NCBI GenBank assembly: GCA_021786375.1
Contig: JAJYNL010000077.1
Coordinates: 33,762-97,761, forward strand
Origin: Actinomycetes bacterium
GTDB lineage: Bacteria > Actinomycetota > Acidimicrobiia > Acidimicrobiales > Acidimicrobiaceae
Direction of reading: 5' to 3'
DNA length: 64,000 bases
A model generated the notes under the pieces. The model did not search any database. It saw only the letters and a list, made by a program, of their open reading frames with translations, and was not told where the DNA came from. The position numbers were made by a program, and so were the translations under genes. Shown in pieces: positions 8,564 through 18,169 of this stretch. Each line of letters begins with the position of its first letter. Positions within the stretch are counted from its first letter, which is position 1.

Positions 8564-10075
8564 ATGCGGCGCTGGTTGCAGGGGCTGGGACTTTTAGCCT
8601 CGTTTGCCCAGTTCCTGGCCATGCTCGTCTATTCCGTCAACCGCTTCCACCACTACGACCTCGGAATCGACTTCGGCATCATCAATCAGGCGACAAAACT
8701 CATCGCTTCCGGCCACGCCAACCCGTACAACACGCTTTACGCGCACTCCTACATGCGCGACGAGTTCAACCTCCTGGCATGGCCCTTAGCCCTGGTGCGG
8801 CTCGTATTTTCGTCGGCCCTCTCGCTCCTGGTGGTCCAGGCATTGGCAATCGCCACAGCCTCGTTCCTGGTGATAAATTTCGCTATCACCGAGACCGAAC
8901 GCAAGATGCAAGGAGCCGCCCCCCGTCTGTTAATTGTGGGTTCGGTGATGCTCCTGGTCATGGCGAACCCTTTGGCGTGGGAGGCCGACTCATTCGACTT
9001 CCATATGCAGCCCATTGCCACCGTCGGACTCATTCTCGGGCTGGTCGGTTTTTGGGAACGGCGCAAGCTGCTTCCATGGGTTGGCCTTGCCATCGCGCTC
9101 CTCAGTGGATCGGAGTCCGCCCTGCTCGTGATCGGCCTTGGTCTGGGCATGCTGGCCATGAAATCGATGCGCAGAGCCGGAGCAGGCGTGACACTCCTGG
9201 GCGCGGCCTGGCTGGCTCTGATTATGGCGCTCGGTGCGCACCTGTCGACTCCCCTGGGACCGTCGTACGGCTATCTCGCCCACTCCGCCAATCCCTCGTT
9301 TTTCGCGATCCTGGCGGGCATCATCACCCACCCGGCAACACCGTTGAAGACCCTGGCGAGCCGTGCCGGCGACGTCGCCACGATCGTCGCCAGCTCAGGG
9401 ATCATCGGCCTGTTGTTCCCGCCTGCCCTGGGCGCCTTCGTTGTGGCCGTCGCCGCCAACGGCCTGCAGCTCACCACCTCGTTCATCACGCTTCAAGCCG
9501 GGTTTCAGAACTACCCGGAGTCAATGCTCATGGTGGCAGCCTTTCCGATCGTGGCGGCATGGATCGCCAGGGCCGCGCGCAGCCGAAATCCACGGCTGTC
9601 CGTGGCGGCTGCTCCGGCACTCGCCGTGATGTCCCTCGCCATCGGTGTCGCCGGCCTCGCCTACGATGTACGCATCCCCGCCACCTGGCTCATAATCCCA
9701 CCCGGTGCAGCGGCGGTACTGAGCCGCGTCTCTCCTCCGCCGTCGACGGAAGTCGTAGCCACCGCGACGGTCATCGGCCGCTTTGCAGGCAGGGATAACG
9801 TGTTCCCCTGGATATATCGAGCTGAGAATATCCCGGTCTGCTCCGCCAACATGGAGATCATCCTGGCCGCCAAGTACGGCATAACCTTGCTTCCCCGCGG
9901 CACCATCGCGCCGTATGCCGCGCGAATTGCGCGACTCCCCCAAGCCCACCTGGTCACGCGAGGCGCCAACATCTACGTGTACCGATTGACCGGCTTGAAG
10001 CCAGGCGAGTTACTACAAGAACCCGCAGGCAGGCTGGTCGACCACGGCTTACCGGTAGGCCAGTGCCAACCTTGA
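8564..10075 (+). CDS. DUF2079 polytopic membrane protein
   Basis: A 503-residue integral membrane protein with about ten hydrophobic segments. The GIDFGIINQ segment near residue 35 and the SDSFDFHMQP-like sequence (DSFDFHMQPIA) near residue 145 are characteristic of DUF2079 proteins, which resemble GT-C glycosyltransferases. Function is unproven; a role in transferring sugars from lipid carriers is a structural inference. The ATG at 8564 is chosen because AGGAAAGGA precedes it and the hydrophobic N-terminus begins there; the longer frame from 8519 adds 15 atypical residues. It is divergent from the regulator at 8353. Confidence 0.85.
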   Translation: MRRWLQGLGLLASFAQFLAMLVYSVNRFHHYDLGIDFGIINQATKLIASGHANPYNTLYAHSYMRDEFNLLAWPLALVRLVFSSALSLLVVQALAIATASFLVINFAITETERKMQGAAPRLLIVGSVMLLVMANPLAWEADSFDFHMQPIATVGLILGLVGFWERRKLLPWVGLAIALLSGSESALLVIGLGLGMLAMKSMRRAGAGVTLLGAAWLALIMALGAHLSTPLGPSYGYLAHSANPSFFAILAGIITHPATPLKTLASRAGDVATIVASSGIIGLLFPPALGAFVVAVAANGLQLTTSFITLQAGFQNYPESMLMVAAFPIVAAWIARAARSRNPRLSVAAAPALAVMSLAIGVAGLAYDVRIPATWLIIPPGAAAVLSRVSPPPSTEVVATATVIGRFAGRDNVFPWIYRAENIPVCSANMEIILAAKYGITLLPRGTIAPYAARIARLPQAHLVTRGANIYVYRLTGLKPGELLQEPAGRLVDHGLPVGQCQP

Positions 10076-10109
10076 ATACAGGCAAGCGACGCTGAGACCG
10101 CCAGAAAGA

Positions 10110-10787
10110 TCAGTCGTCGAAGCCGGAGTACTTGGCCAGCTCCTCGGCCATGATCCAGCCCAGGGCAATCAGGGAGTCACGGCGCTCTGCATCCAGCCCG
10201 ACGAAGAAATCACCGAAGCCCGCGAACTGCGCCGTCGGCGCGGGGGGAACATAAGCGGTGTAGCCGATGGTTTCGCCGGTCCCGGTAAGAACAAATGACC
10301 TGTCGTCAATGCGGTGCTCACCGCCAAAGCGCCGGGCCAGGCGGCGCGCCCAGGCGCGCTCCTCCCCACTCGGCTTGTGGCCGGGCTGGGGCACTATGTC
10401 CACCAGACCCTCGAAGATCTCGAAGCCGCCCCGATCGGTCAGTCTGGTGCCAACCAGGACGTCCTCGTCGGGGAAAGCCAGTAGTGCCTTGCGGAACTGG
10501 CCCTCGCGGATTGCCAGCATCGTCTCGCGGGAGTTGGGCCCCGATTCGGCAAGCATGATCCCCACCACGATGGCGGGCGTGCCGCCGATGCGCTCAAGCG
10601 TGTAGAAGGCGTAGCCTGTCAACTTGTCGTCCTTGCGGACGTCGGTGACCAGCACCCACTCTTCGCGCGCCTTGGAAAGGCACCCGATATCAAAGCTCGA
10701 GCCGGCCGCCTCCGAAAGGTCAGCCATAACTGATAATTCGGAGTCGGAGAGCACAGCGCAGTCGCGGGTATTGATCTCGATGGACAT
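10110..10787 (-). CDS. hypothetical protein, 225 aa
   Basis: An unrecognised soluble acidic protein that follows dnaE on the same strand. Alternating hydrophobic strands (EWVLVTDV, GYAFYTLERIGGTPAIVVGI) and the length would suit an alpha/beta fold, loosely like an acetyltransferase, but I see no reliable acetyl-CoA-binding signature. No signal peptide or membrane segment is present. A GC-rich hairpin separates it from dnaE, so it may be transcribed independently. Confidence 0.7.
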   Translation of the reverse strand: MSIEINTRDCAVLSDSELSVMADLSEAAGSSFDIGCLSKAREEWVLVTDVRKDDKLTGYAFYTLERIGGTPAIVVGIMLAESGPNSRETMLAIREGQFRKALLAFPDEDVLVGTRLTDRGGFEIFEGLVDIVPQPGHKPSGEERAWARRLARRFGGEHRIDDRSFVLTGTGETIGYTAYVPPAPTAQFAGFGDFFVGLDAERRDSLIALGWIMAEELAKYSGFDD

Positions 10788-10849
10788 AAGGCAGCTAGCT
10801 CCTCAGCGGGTCCCGGATTCTCGATTTCGCAACTTCCAGCCTAGCCGAC

Positions 10850-10869
10850 CGGCCCACTTGCGTGGGCCG
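10850..10869 (-). terminator. hairpin between dnaE and the downstream hypothetical gene
   Basis: CGGCCCAC-TTGC-GTGGGCCG gives a perfect 8-bp stem with a 4-base loop, 85 bp beyond the dnaE stop. There is no T-tract on the minus-strand side, so it could be a weak or L-shaped terminator or a processing stem. Confidence 0.4.
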
Positions 10870-10954
10870 ACGGAGCGCCCTTCGGGTCGCCCCCAACTGC
10901 TCCCGCCACGAGCAATCCCAGCTCAGCGGGGTAGTGGGTTTGTGAATTTACGAA

Positions 10955-13900
10955 TTAAAGAACCAGAGACTCGGGTCGCAGGAACTCCCTCAATTCGCCA
11001 ATCAGAGAACCGGAATCCACCGCCACTTTCAACTCGGCCGAAAGATCGAATGCGTTCTCCCCGACACGCAACAGAACCCCGGTGCGACCAGGGTGGTTGA
11101 CGAGAACCGAACGTATCCGCGACAGAAGGGCCCAGGTTGCCTGGCCAGGATCGAGACGGATCTCAAGCGCCTCTTCAGCTGCGGCGGCCTCCACCTCCTC
11201 AATGGACATCGCGACGAACGTACGCTCGTCCTCGCGTTGATTGATGCGCCCTTTTACCAGCACGATCTTGTCGTCCGCCAGCATCGCTCCGTATTCGGCC
11301 ATCGTCTTGGGGAAGACGAAAACGTCGATGGAGCCCGAGAGATCCTCCAGCACGAAGCTGGCCATGAGCTCTCCCCTCTTGGTGTAGCGGCGCGAGAGCG
11401 CCGTCACCACGCCACCGAGAACCATCACCTCCGATGACGAACCCCCCGGCTCGCCCAGGTCGCCAAGCTTGGAATCCACCCGGCGGGAGAGCGCCCGAAC
11501 ATAAGCGGCAACCGGGTGGTCCGATACGTAGAGGCCGAGCATCTCCTTCTCGAAGGAAAGAAGCGCTGCGCGATCATCGGGCAAAGCCGGCACCACCACC
11601 TCGAAGCCAAGACCGCCGGCGTCCTCCTCCGCCCCGGAGTCGAAAAGCCCCATGATGCCGTCCTTGTCCTCCTTGCGCTTGCGCATCACCCGCTCCAGCG
11701 TCGAGTCGAGGCTTTCAAGGAGGCCCGTGCGAGTGTGGCCAAAGGAGTCCAACGCCCCCGCGCGGATGAGGGAGTCCATCACTCTCCGGTTGAGGACGGA
11801 TACGTCCGAGCGGGCAAGGAAGTCCGCGAAATCCCGATACGGGCCATTGGCCTCGCGCTCTGCGATGATCAGCCCCACCACGCCCTCACCGACGTTGCGA
11901 ACCCCGGACAGCCCGAAGCGGATGGCCGATCCCCCCTCCGAAATGATGGGGAAGAAATCGGCCCTCGATTCATTGACGTCGGGCACGAGGATGTCGATGT
12001 CGTGCTCCTTGGCGTCGCCAAGGTAGAGGCCCGTCTTGTCCTTGTCGTCCTTCACCGAGGTGAGCAGAGCCGCCAGGTAGTGCGCCGGGAAGTTGGCCTT
12101 CAAGTAGGCGGTCTGGAAGGCGACCAGGCCGTACCCGTAGGAGTGCGACTTGTTGAATGCGTAGTCGGCGAATGGCTCGATGATGTCAAAAAGCGCCGTA
12201 CCGATCTGCTCGCCGTAGCCCTCTTCGATACAACCGGCGACGAACTTCTCGCGCTCAACCTTGATCAGCTCGCGGATCTTCTTGCCGCACGCCTTGCGCA
12301 GGTTGTCCGCCTCGGCCAGGGAATAGCCCGCGAATTTCTGCGCGACCCTCATCACCGACTCCTGATAGATCATCAGCCCGTAGGTGTCGGAGAGGATTTC
12401 ACGCAGGTCGTCGTGGATGTAGGCGATCGGCTTGCGCCCATTCTTGCGCTCCGCGTAATCGTTGTGCATGTTCGCGGCCATGGGTCCGGGGCGATACAGC
12501 GCCACCAGGGCCGCCACGTCCTCGAAGCCGGTCGGCGCGAGCGACTTCATCAGCGCCCGCATCGGCTTGCCTTCAAGCTGGAAGACCCCGATGGAATCCG
12601 CCTCCCGCAGCATCGCCAAGGTCTTTTCGTCCGCCAGGTCGACGTTGTCGATGTCGGGGCGGACCCCGGTGGTCTCCTGAATCAGGTCCAGCGCCCTCTC
12701 GATGACGCTCAGGGTTCTAAGACCCAGGAAGTCCATCTTGAGCAGACCGAGCTCCTCGACCCCGTGCATCTCGTACTGGGTGACGATCGGCGCTGACTCG
12801 ACCGAGGCACCCGCGTCGGGCTTTCGCTGAATCGGCAGGTACTCGGTGAGGGGCTCATGGGTAATCACCACCGCGGCGGCGTGGATTCCGTCCTGGCGAC
12901 GGAGGTTCTCAAGTCCCAGGGCCACCTCGACCACCGCCTTGGCTTCAGGGTCCGCAGAGACCATTTCGCGCAGCTCGGTGGCGACCTTGTATCCGTCCTC
13001 GTAACCCGGGATCAGCTCGAAGCAGGCGTGCAGCGGGGTGTCGCGCCCCATCACCAAGGGTGGCATGGCCTTGGCGATCCGGTCGCCGAGCGCGTAGGGA
13101 AGTCCGAGCACCCGGGAGGCGTCGCGCACGGCGGCACGGGCCTTGATGGTGGAGAAGGTGATGATCTGGGCCACATGGTCGTAGCCGTAGCGTTCGGCCG
13201 CATAGCGGATCATGTCGCCGCGGTAACGCTCGTCGAAGTCCATGTCGATGTCGGGCATCTGCTTGCGCCCGGGGTTGAGGAAGCGCTCGAAGAGAAGGTC
13301 GTAGCGGATCGGATCCAGGTCCACGATGTTGAGGCAGTAGGCCACGCAGCAGCCGGCCGCGGAACCGCGGCCCGGACCCACTCTGATCCCCTTCTCCTTG
13401 GCGAAGCGGATCAGATCCCAGACCACGAGGAAATAGGCGCTGAAGCCCATGTCGGCAATGACCGACAGCTCGTAGTCGAGACGTTCCACAACCTCCGTGG
13501 GAAGCTCCTCGCCGTAGCGGCGCCTGGCCCCCTCATAGGCAAGGTGGCGTAGGTAGGCCGCGGAGGAATCCTCGTAGGCGCCAAGGCTGAAGCGCTCGGG
13601 AACCGGGAACTCGGGGAGCTTGGGCTTGCCGAACTCGATTTCAACCTTGCAGCGCTCTCCAATGGCCAGTGAATTGTCACACGCTTCGGGCACCTCGGAG
13701 AACAGAGCGCGCATCTCCGCGGCGCTCTTGATGTAGTGCTCCTCGCCCTCGAAGCGGAAGCGCTTCTCGTCACTCATGGTTGCACCGGTCTGCACGCAGA
13801 GCAGAGCGTCGTGGGCCTTGTGGTCCTCCCTGTGGGTGTAGTGCGCGTCGTTGGTGGCAAGCAGAGGGAGCGAGAGGTCCCGGGCTAGCTCGACCAGAAG

Positions 13901-14506
13901 GGGGTTGGTCTTCTTCTGTAGGGCCAGCCCGTGGTCCTGCAGCTCGACGAAGAGGTTGTCGGGGCCGAAGATGTCCTTCAGCCGCGCGGCGTGTTCCCAT
14001 GCTCCCTTCTTGTCGTCTCGGATCAAGGACTGGAGCACCAGGCCCCCCAGGCAGCCCGTGGTGGCGATGATCCCCTCGTGGTGTTCCTCCAGGAGCTCGT
14101 AATCCAGGCGCGGCTTGTAGTAATACCCCTCGAGGTAGGCCAGCGAGGCCAGCTTGATCATGTTCTTGTAGCCGGTGTTGTTCTCCGCCAGCAGGATGAT
14201 GTGGTAGTAAAGCTTCTCGGCTCCGCCTTCGCCATCCATCGAGTCGTCCACCCGCCCGCGCCGGGCTGGGCGTTCAAAGCGGCTCCCACCGGCCATGTAG
14301 GCCTCGATTCCGATGATCGGATTGACGCCCCGCCTGTTGGCCTCCTTGTAAAAGTCGAGCACCCCGTACATGTTCCCATGGTCGGTGATGGCCATGGCGG
14401 GCTGGCCGTCCTTGACCGCCTTGTCCAGCGCATCCCCGATTCTCGCGGCTCCGTCAAGCATCGAGTACTCGGTGTGATTATGCAGGTGGACAAAGGAATT
14501 CAACAC
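10955..14506 (-). CDS. dnaE: DNA polymerase III subunit alpha
   Basis: The replicative polymerase, 1183 residues, close to the usual actinobacterial DnaE1 length. It opens with a PHP domain (FVHLHNHTEYSMLDGAARIG). The catalytic palm carries PDIDMDFDERYRGDMI near residue 400. The finger, tandem helix-hairpin-helix and C-terminal OB-fold (ELMASFVLEDLSGSIDVFVF) regions follow in the normal order. There is no intein or frameshift. It is divergent from the acyl-CoA synthetase at 14669 and acts in the cytosolic replisome. Confidence 0.97.
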   Translation of the reverse strand: MLNSFVHLHNHTEYSMLDGAARIGDALDKAVKDGQPAMAITDHGNMYGVLDFYKEANRRGVNPIIGIEAYMAGGSRFERPARRGRVDDSMDGEGGAEKLYYHIILLAENNTGYKNMIKLASLAYLEGYYYKPRLDYELLEEHHEGIIATTGCLGGLVLQSLIRDDKKGAWEHAARLKDIFGPDNLFVELQDHGLALQKKTNPLLVELARDLSLPLLATNDAHYTHREDHKAHDALLCVQTGATMSDEKRFRFEGEEHYIKSAAEMRALFSEVPEACDNSLAIGERCKVEIEFGKPKLPEFPVPERFSLGAYEDSSAAYLRHLAYEGARRRYGEELPTEVVERLDYELSVIADMGFSAYFLVVWDLIRFAKEKGIRVGPGRGSAAGCCVAYCLNIVDLDPIRYDLLFERFLNPGRKQMPDIDMDFDERYRGDMIRYAAERYGYDHVAQIITFSTIKARAAVRDASRVLGLPYALGDRIAKAMPPLVMGRDTPLHACFELIPGYEDGYKVATELREMVSADPEAKAVVEVALGLENLRRQDGIHAAAVVITHEPLTEYLPIQRKPDAGASVESAPIVTQYEMHGVEELGLLKMDFLGLRTLSVIERALDLIQETTGVRPDIDNVDLADEKTLAMLREADSIGVFQLEGKPMRALMKSLAPTGFEDVAALVALYRPGPMAANMHNDYAERKNGRKPIAYIHDDLREILSDTYGLMIYQESVMRVAQKFAGYSLAEADNLRKACGKKIRELIKVEREKFVAGCIEEGYGEQIGTALFDIIEPFADYAFNKSHSYGYGLVAFQTAYLKANFPAHYLAALLTSVKDDKDKTGLYLGDAKEHDIDILVPDVNESRADFFPIISEGGSAIRFGLSGVRNVGEGVVGLIIAEREANGPYRDFADFLARSDVSVLNRRVMDSLIRAGALDSFGHTRTGLLESLDSTLERVMRKRKEDKDGIMGLFDSGAEEDAGGLGFEVVVPALPDDRAALLSFEKEMLGLYVSDHPVAAYVRALSRRVDSKLGDLGEPGGSSSEVMVLGGVVTALSRRYTKRGELMASFVLEDLSGSIDVFVFPKTMAEYGAMLADDKIVLVKGRINQREDERTFVAMSIEEVEAAAAEEALEIRLDPGQATWALLSRIRSVLVNHPGRTGVLLRVGENAFDLSAELKVAVDSGSLIGELREFLRPESLVL

Positions 14507-14668
14507 ACGCTCCCCTGGGGATCCGGCAACCGCTTCAACCTTATCCCCCGCACCCGGCGCCGGACTCCGGGTAGGGCCGGACTACTCATTTTCGGGCCGC
14601 CCTGACCCGTCCCACTGCCCGCTGGTAGCTTTGGGCCTGGGTCCGGAAGGCCCATCAGGAGGGCAGGA

Positions 14669-16180
14669 ATGCTTACAGTCGAGATGATCGAAGCCGGTGC
14701 CCGTCACTTCGGCCCGCGGATCGCCGTGTCCGCCCCCGACGGTCGCATGTCCTACGCGGAGGTCGATGAGCTCTCCAGCCGCGTTGCGAATGCCATGGCG
14801 GGGGTTGGCTTCGAGGAGCTCGAGCGAGTCGGCATCCTGTTCGGCAACCACCTGCACACCGTGGCGCTCGACTTCGCCGCGGTAAAGGCGCGGCTCACCC
14901 GGGTCCCGCTGAATGCACGCCTTGCCGCCGCCGAGCACATCTCCATGGTGGCCGGCGCCGGCGTGAGGCGGGTTGTCTTTCAACCCGAGCTGACCGAACG
15001 CGCTCTCGAGCTGGAGGCGGCGCTCGACGGCCTCGAGCTCTACTCGCTGGGCCCCAACCCGGCTGGAAAGCCGGACCTTCTCCAACTCGCCGGCCACGCC
15101 AGCGCCGATCGCCCACGACTCCCATACGCGGCTTCCGACCCCATCCTCGCCCTCTACACCTCCGGTACGACCGGCACCCTGAAGGCCGCGCTACACACTC
15201 AGGCGAGCTACGCGGGAGTGGTCGCCAACATCATGGCCAACCTCGTCTTCCCTGCGCGAGGGGACGTCATGGTGCACGCCGCACCGCTCATCCACGCCTC
15301 GGGCACCTTCGTGCTCCCGTTCTGGCTTCGTGGCGGCCGGGCGCACGTGCTGCCCGGCTTCGACTCCGGCGCCTACCTGCATGCGTGCGAATCCGAGGGG
15401 GTGACGCACGCCTCGCTGGTGCCAACCATGCTGCAGATGCTCATGACCAACACCCAGGTCGACAGAGACCGACTGGCGCTCAAGTCGATCATCTACGGCG
15501 CCTCGCCTATGCCGGCTGCGACCATCGGCGAGGCCCTGGCCGCTTTTGGCCCGATCTTCACGCAGTATTACGGCCAGACCGAGGCTCCGCTGGCCATCTC
15601 CGTGCTTGCCCCCGAGGACCACCTGGGCGATGCCGAGCTGCTCCGCTCCGCCGGCGTCCCTTCCATCGACGCCCGGGTCCGGGTGCTTGGCAACAATGGG
15701 GCGGAGCTTGCCGCAGGCGAGACCGGAGAAATAACCGTGGAGTCCCCCTTCGTCATGGCCGGCTATCTCGACGCTCCCGAGCTCAACTCTCAAACCTTCA
15801 TCTCCCCTGGCAGGGTTCGCACCCGCGACCTCGGGTACTTCGACGATCGGGGTTATCTCCATCTCGTGGACCGCTCCTCGGACATGATCGTCAGCGGCGG
15901 CTACAACGTCTACCCCCGCGAAGTGGAGGACGTGCTGCTCTCGCACCCTGCCGTTGCTGAATGCGGGGTGGTTGGCAGGCCCGACCCCACCTGGGTCGAG
16001 GCGGTTGTCGCCTTCGTGACGCTTCGTCCCGGCAAGCAGGCGACAGAGGAGGAGCTTCGCGACTTCGCGCGCAGAAACCTGGCGGGGTATAAGGTGCCCA
16101 AGGAGATCCGCTTCTCCGGGCCATTGCCCAAATCCGCAGTGGGCAAGGTACTGCGCCGCGCCTTGCGGGACGAGATCTAG
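14669..16180 (+). CDS. acyl-CoA synthetase (class I adenylate-forming enzyme)
   Basis: A 503-residue AMP-forming ligase that activates a carboxylic acid as an acyl-adenylate and then forms the CoA thioester. Visible motifs are the P-loop LYTSGTTGTLKAALHT, the QYYGQTEA aromatic/glutamate motif, the hinge DLGYFDDRGYLHLVDRSSDM and the C-terminal catalytic lysine in PKSAVGKVLRR. Substrate is unknown. It ends 9 bp before a crotonase gene with its own strong ribosome-binding site, so the pair likely forms one transcription unit that takes acids into a beta-oxidation-like route next to the mycofactocin-linked alcohol dehydrogenase. Confidence 0.92.
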   Translation: MLTVEMIEAGARHFGPRIAVSAPDGRMSYAEVDELSSRVANAMAGVGFEELERVGILFGNHLHTVALDFAAVKARLTRVPLNARLAAAEHISMVAGAGVRRVVFQPELTERALELEAALDGLELYSLGPNPAGKPDLLQLAGHASADRPRLPYAASDPILALYTSGTTGTLKAALHTQASYAGVVANIMANLVFPARGDVMVHAAPLIHASGTFVLPFWLRGGRAHVLPGFDSGAYLHACESEGVTHASLVPTMLQMLMTNTQVDRDRLALKSIIYGASPMPAATIGEALAAFGPIFTQYYGQTEAPLAISVLAPEDHLGDAELLRSAGVPSIDARVRVLGNNGAELAAGETGEITVESPFVMAGYLDAPELNSQTFISPGRVRTRDLGYFDDRGYLHLVDRSSDMIVSGGYNVYPREVEDVLLSHPAVAECGVVGRPDPTWVEAVVAFVTLRPGKQATEEELRDFARRNLAGYKVPKEIRFSGPLPKSAVGKVLRRALRDEI

Positions 16181-16189
16181 GAGGCGGCA

Positions 16190-16954
16190 TTGTCCCTTGT
16201 CGAAACAACGCAGGACGGCGAGGTGACCCTGATCGCTATCAATCGCCCGGAGGTCAGGAACGCGGTCGACCGGGCCTGCTCCGAAGAGCTGGCCCACGCA
16301 TTCAGGGAGTTCGAAGCAAATCCGTCGGCCAAGGTGGCCGTCCTCAGCGGCAATGGAGGCACCTTCTGCGCCGGAGCCGACCTGGCCGCGCTCGCTCGGG
16401 GCGAGGGCAACCGCTTCGAACGCCACGGGGACGGGCCGATGGGTCCCACGCGGATGGCTCTTGCCAAGCCGGTCATCGCAGCCGTCGAAGGACACGCGGT
16501 GGCCGGTGGCCTGGAGCTGGCACTCTGGTGCGATCTGCGTGTCGTCGCGGAAGGCGCCGTCCTGGGGGTCTTCTGCCGGCGCTTCGGAGTGCCCCTCGTC
16601 GACGGCGGCACGATCAGGCTGCCCCGCATCGTCGGCCTGGGACGCGCGCTGGATCTCATCCTCACCGGAAGGCCGGTGGAGGCGGCCGAGGCGCTGGCAA
16701 TAGGCCTGGCCAACCGGGTGACGCCCAAGGGGGAGGCGCTTGCCACCGCCAAGAAGCTGGCTCATCAGATCGCCTCCTTTCCAGAGGTCTGTATGCTCCA
16801 GGACCGCGCCTCCACCTACGAGGGGCTACAGATGGGACTGGAGGAGGCGTTGCGCAACGAGTACCAGCACGGCACCATCTCGGTCAGGGATGTCATGTCC
16901 GATATGGCTCAGCGCTTCGTGGAGGGCAAGGGGCGCCACGGCTCCTTCGGCTGA
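16190..16954 (+). CDS. enoyl-CoA hydratase/isomerase family protein (crotonase)
   Basis: A 254-residue crotonase. The start is TTG 16190, supported by a perfect AGGAGG at 16179-16184 that overlaps the end of the synthetase gene. The first oxyanion-hole segment is GGTFCAGADLAAL and the second is EGHAVAGGLELALWCDLRV. The family hydrates, isomerises or hydrolyses enoyl-CoA thioesters in the cytosol. Coupling to the preceding ligase suggests the two act on the same acyl-CoA. The exact reaction cannot be set from sequence alone. Confidence 0.9.
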   Translation: MSLVETTQDGEVTLIAINRPEVRNAVDRACSEELAHAFREFEANPSAKVAVLSGNGGTFCAGADLAALARGEGNRFERHGDGPMGPTRMALAKPVIAAVEGHAVAGGLELALWCDLRVVAEGAVLGVFCRRFGVPLVDGGTIRLPRIVGLGRALDLILTGRPVEAAEALAIGLANRVTPKGEALATAKKLAHQIASFPEVCMLQDRASTYEGLQMGLEEALRNEYQHGTISVRDVMSDMAQRFVEGKGRHGSFG

Positions 16955-17059
16955 GTCACGGCCGGTTTGCCCGCACCCCCGGCGACGGAAGGCCTATTAT
17001 TCGGTGCTAAGAGGCCGGGAAGAGGCCTCGCGTGGTCTTGCGCATGAGGAGGGCTCGTC

Positions 17060-18169
17060 ATGAAGACACAGGCAGCGGTGTTATGGGAGGTTGGCAAGGA
17101 GTGGAGCGTTGAGGAGGTCGAGCTGGCCGACCCTCTCCCCGGAGAGGTGCGCGTAAAGCTCGCCTCCTCCGGCCTATGCCACTCCGACGAGCACCTGCTT
17201 ACCGGAGACCTCCCCGCCGCGCTACCCATGGTGGGGGGGCACGAGGGAGCCGGAATCGTCGAAGCAGTGGGGGCCGGAGTCACCTCGCTGGCCGAGGGTG
17301 ACCATGTGGTCTTGAGCTTCATCCCCTCCTGCGGGCGCTGCGCTGCCTGCTCCACCGGCCATCAGAACCTCTGCGAGCTGGGCTCCTTTCTCCTCGCCGG
17401 AACCGAGATCGCCGGGGGCCAGCGCATCAATGCCCGTGGCCACGGGGTCGGGACCATGTGTTGCCTGGGCACCTTTTCACCGTACGTCGTGGCGCACGAG
17501 AACTCGGCGATAAAAATCCGTGACGACGTACCTCTCGACAAGGCCTCCCTGGTCGGCTGCGGAGTAACCACGGGGTACGGCTCGGCCGTCTATGCCGCCG
17601 GAGTCCGCGCCGGGCACACCGCAGTAGTCGTCGGCTGCGGAGGTATCGGCATCAATGCCATCCAGGGAGCCAGGATCGCCGGCGCCCAGTACATCGTGGC
17701 CGTCGACCCGATTGCCTTCAAGCGAGAGAGCGCCATGCTCTACGGAGCCACCCATACCATGCCAAGCCTGGACGAGGCCCACGGCCTCGTCCAGGACCTC
17801 ACCTGGGGGCGCATGGCGAATTCCGCGATCATCACCACCGGTGTTGCGGATGGGCAGATGATGGCCCAGGTCATGGCGGTCCTAGGCAAGAACGGGACAG
17901 CGGTTGTCACTTCGCTGGGCCGCTTCGATCGGATGGACGTCAACCTGAGCCTGCTGGATCTGACCCTTTATGAAAAGTCGGTGCGTGGCGCCCTCTTCGG
18001 CTCGGCCAATCCGCGCTTCGACATCCCCCGCATCCTCGACCTCTACATGGACGGGATCCTCAAGCTGGACGAGCTGGTCACCAGGACCTATCCGCTCTCC
18101 CAGGTGAACGAAGGATACCAGGACATGCGCGATGGCAGGAACCTGCGCGGCATGATCGTCTTTGATTGA
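17060..18169 (+). CDS. NDMA-dependent, mycofactocin-linked zinc alcohol dehydrogenase
   Basis: A 369-residue medium-chain zinc alcohol dehydrogenase. Catalytic zinc ligands lie in GLCHSDEH and GGHEGAG, structural-zinc cysteines in SCGRCAACSTGHQNLC, and the nucleotide-binding glycines in VVVGCGGIGINA. Insertions such as the GTMCCLGTFSPYVV segment match the group whose nicotinamide cofactor stays bound and which needs the artificial acceptor NDMA in vitro; mycofactocin is the accepted physiological acceptor. A GAGGAGGG site precedes the ATG. It overlaps mftF by 8 bp, which directly links it to mycofactocin. A 13-bp perfect hairpin lies inside the gene at 17767-17795. Confidence 0.92.
   Translation: MKTQAAVLWEVGKEWSVEEVELADPLPGEVRVKLASSGLCHSDEHLLTGDLPAALPMVGGHEGAGIVEAVGAGVTSLAEGDHVVLSFIPSCGRCAACSTGHQNLCELGSFLLAGTEIAGGQRINARGHGVGTMCCLGTFSPYVVAHENSAIKIRDDVPLDKASLVGCGVTTGYGSAVYAAGVRAGHTAVVVGCGGIGINAIQGARIAGAQYIVAVDPIAFKRESAMLYGATHTMPSLDEAHGLVQDLTWGRMANSAIITTGVADGQMMAQVMAVLGKNGTAVVTSLGRFDRMDVNLSLLDLTLYEKSVRGALFGSANPRFDIPRILDLYMDGILKLDELVTRTYPLSQVNEGYQDMRDGRNLRGMIVFD
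17767..17795. other. 13-bp perfect hairpin inside the alcohol dehydrogenase gene
   Basis: The left arm 17767-17779 is exactly complementary to 17783-17795 around a 3-base loop (CAC). It encodes the LDEAHGLVQ stretch. GC-rich coding sequence makes some hairpins by chance; a stem this long with so tight a loop is notable but may be neutral. Confidence 0.5.

Noticed and set aside
8434..9798. Long plus-strand open frame of 454 codons
   Set aside because: It lies within the DUF2079 gene in another frame, is Arg/Pro/His-rich and has no hydrophobic segments or motif; it is a GC-driven shadow.
11516..12796. Plus-strand frame of 426 codons antisense to dnaE
   Set aside because: It mirrors dnaE codons, has no ribosome-binding site and no family motif.
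15191..16765. Minus-strand frame of 524 codons antisense to the acyl-CoA synthetase and crotonase genes
   Set aside because: The sense strand carries two clear enzymes with full motifs; the antisense frame spans both and has shadow composition.
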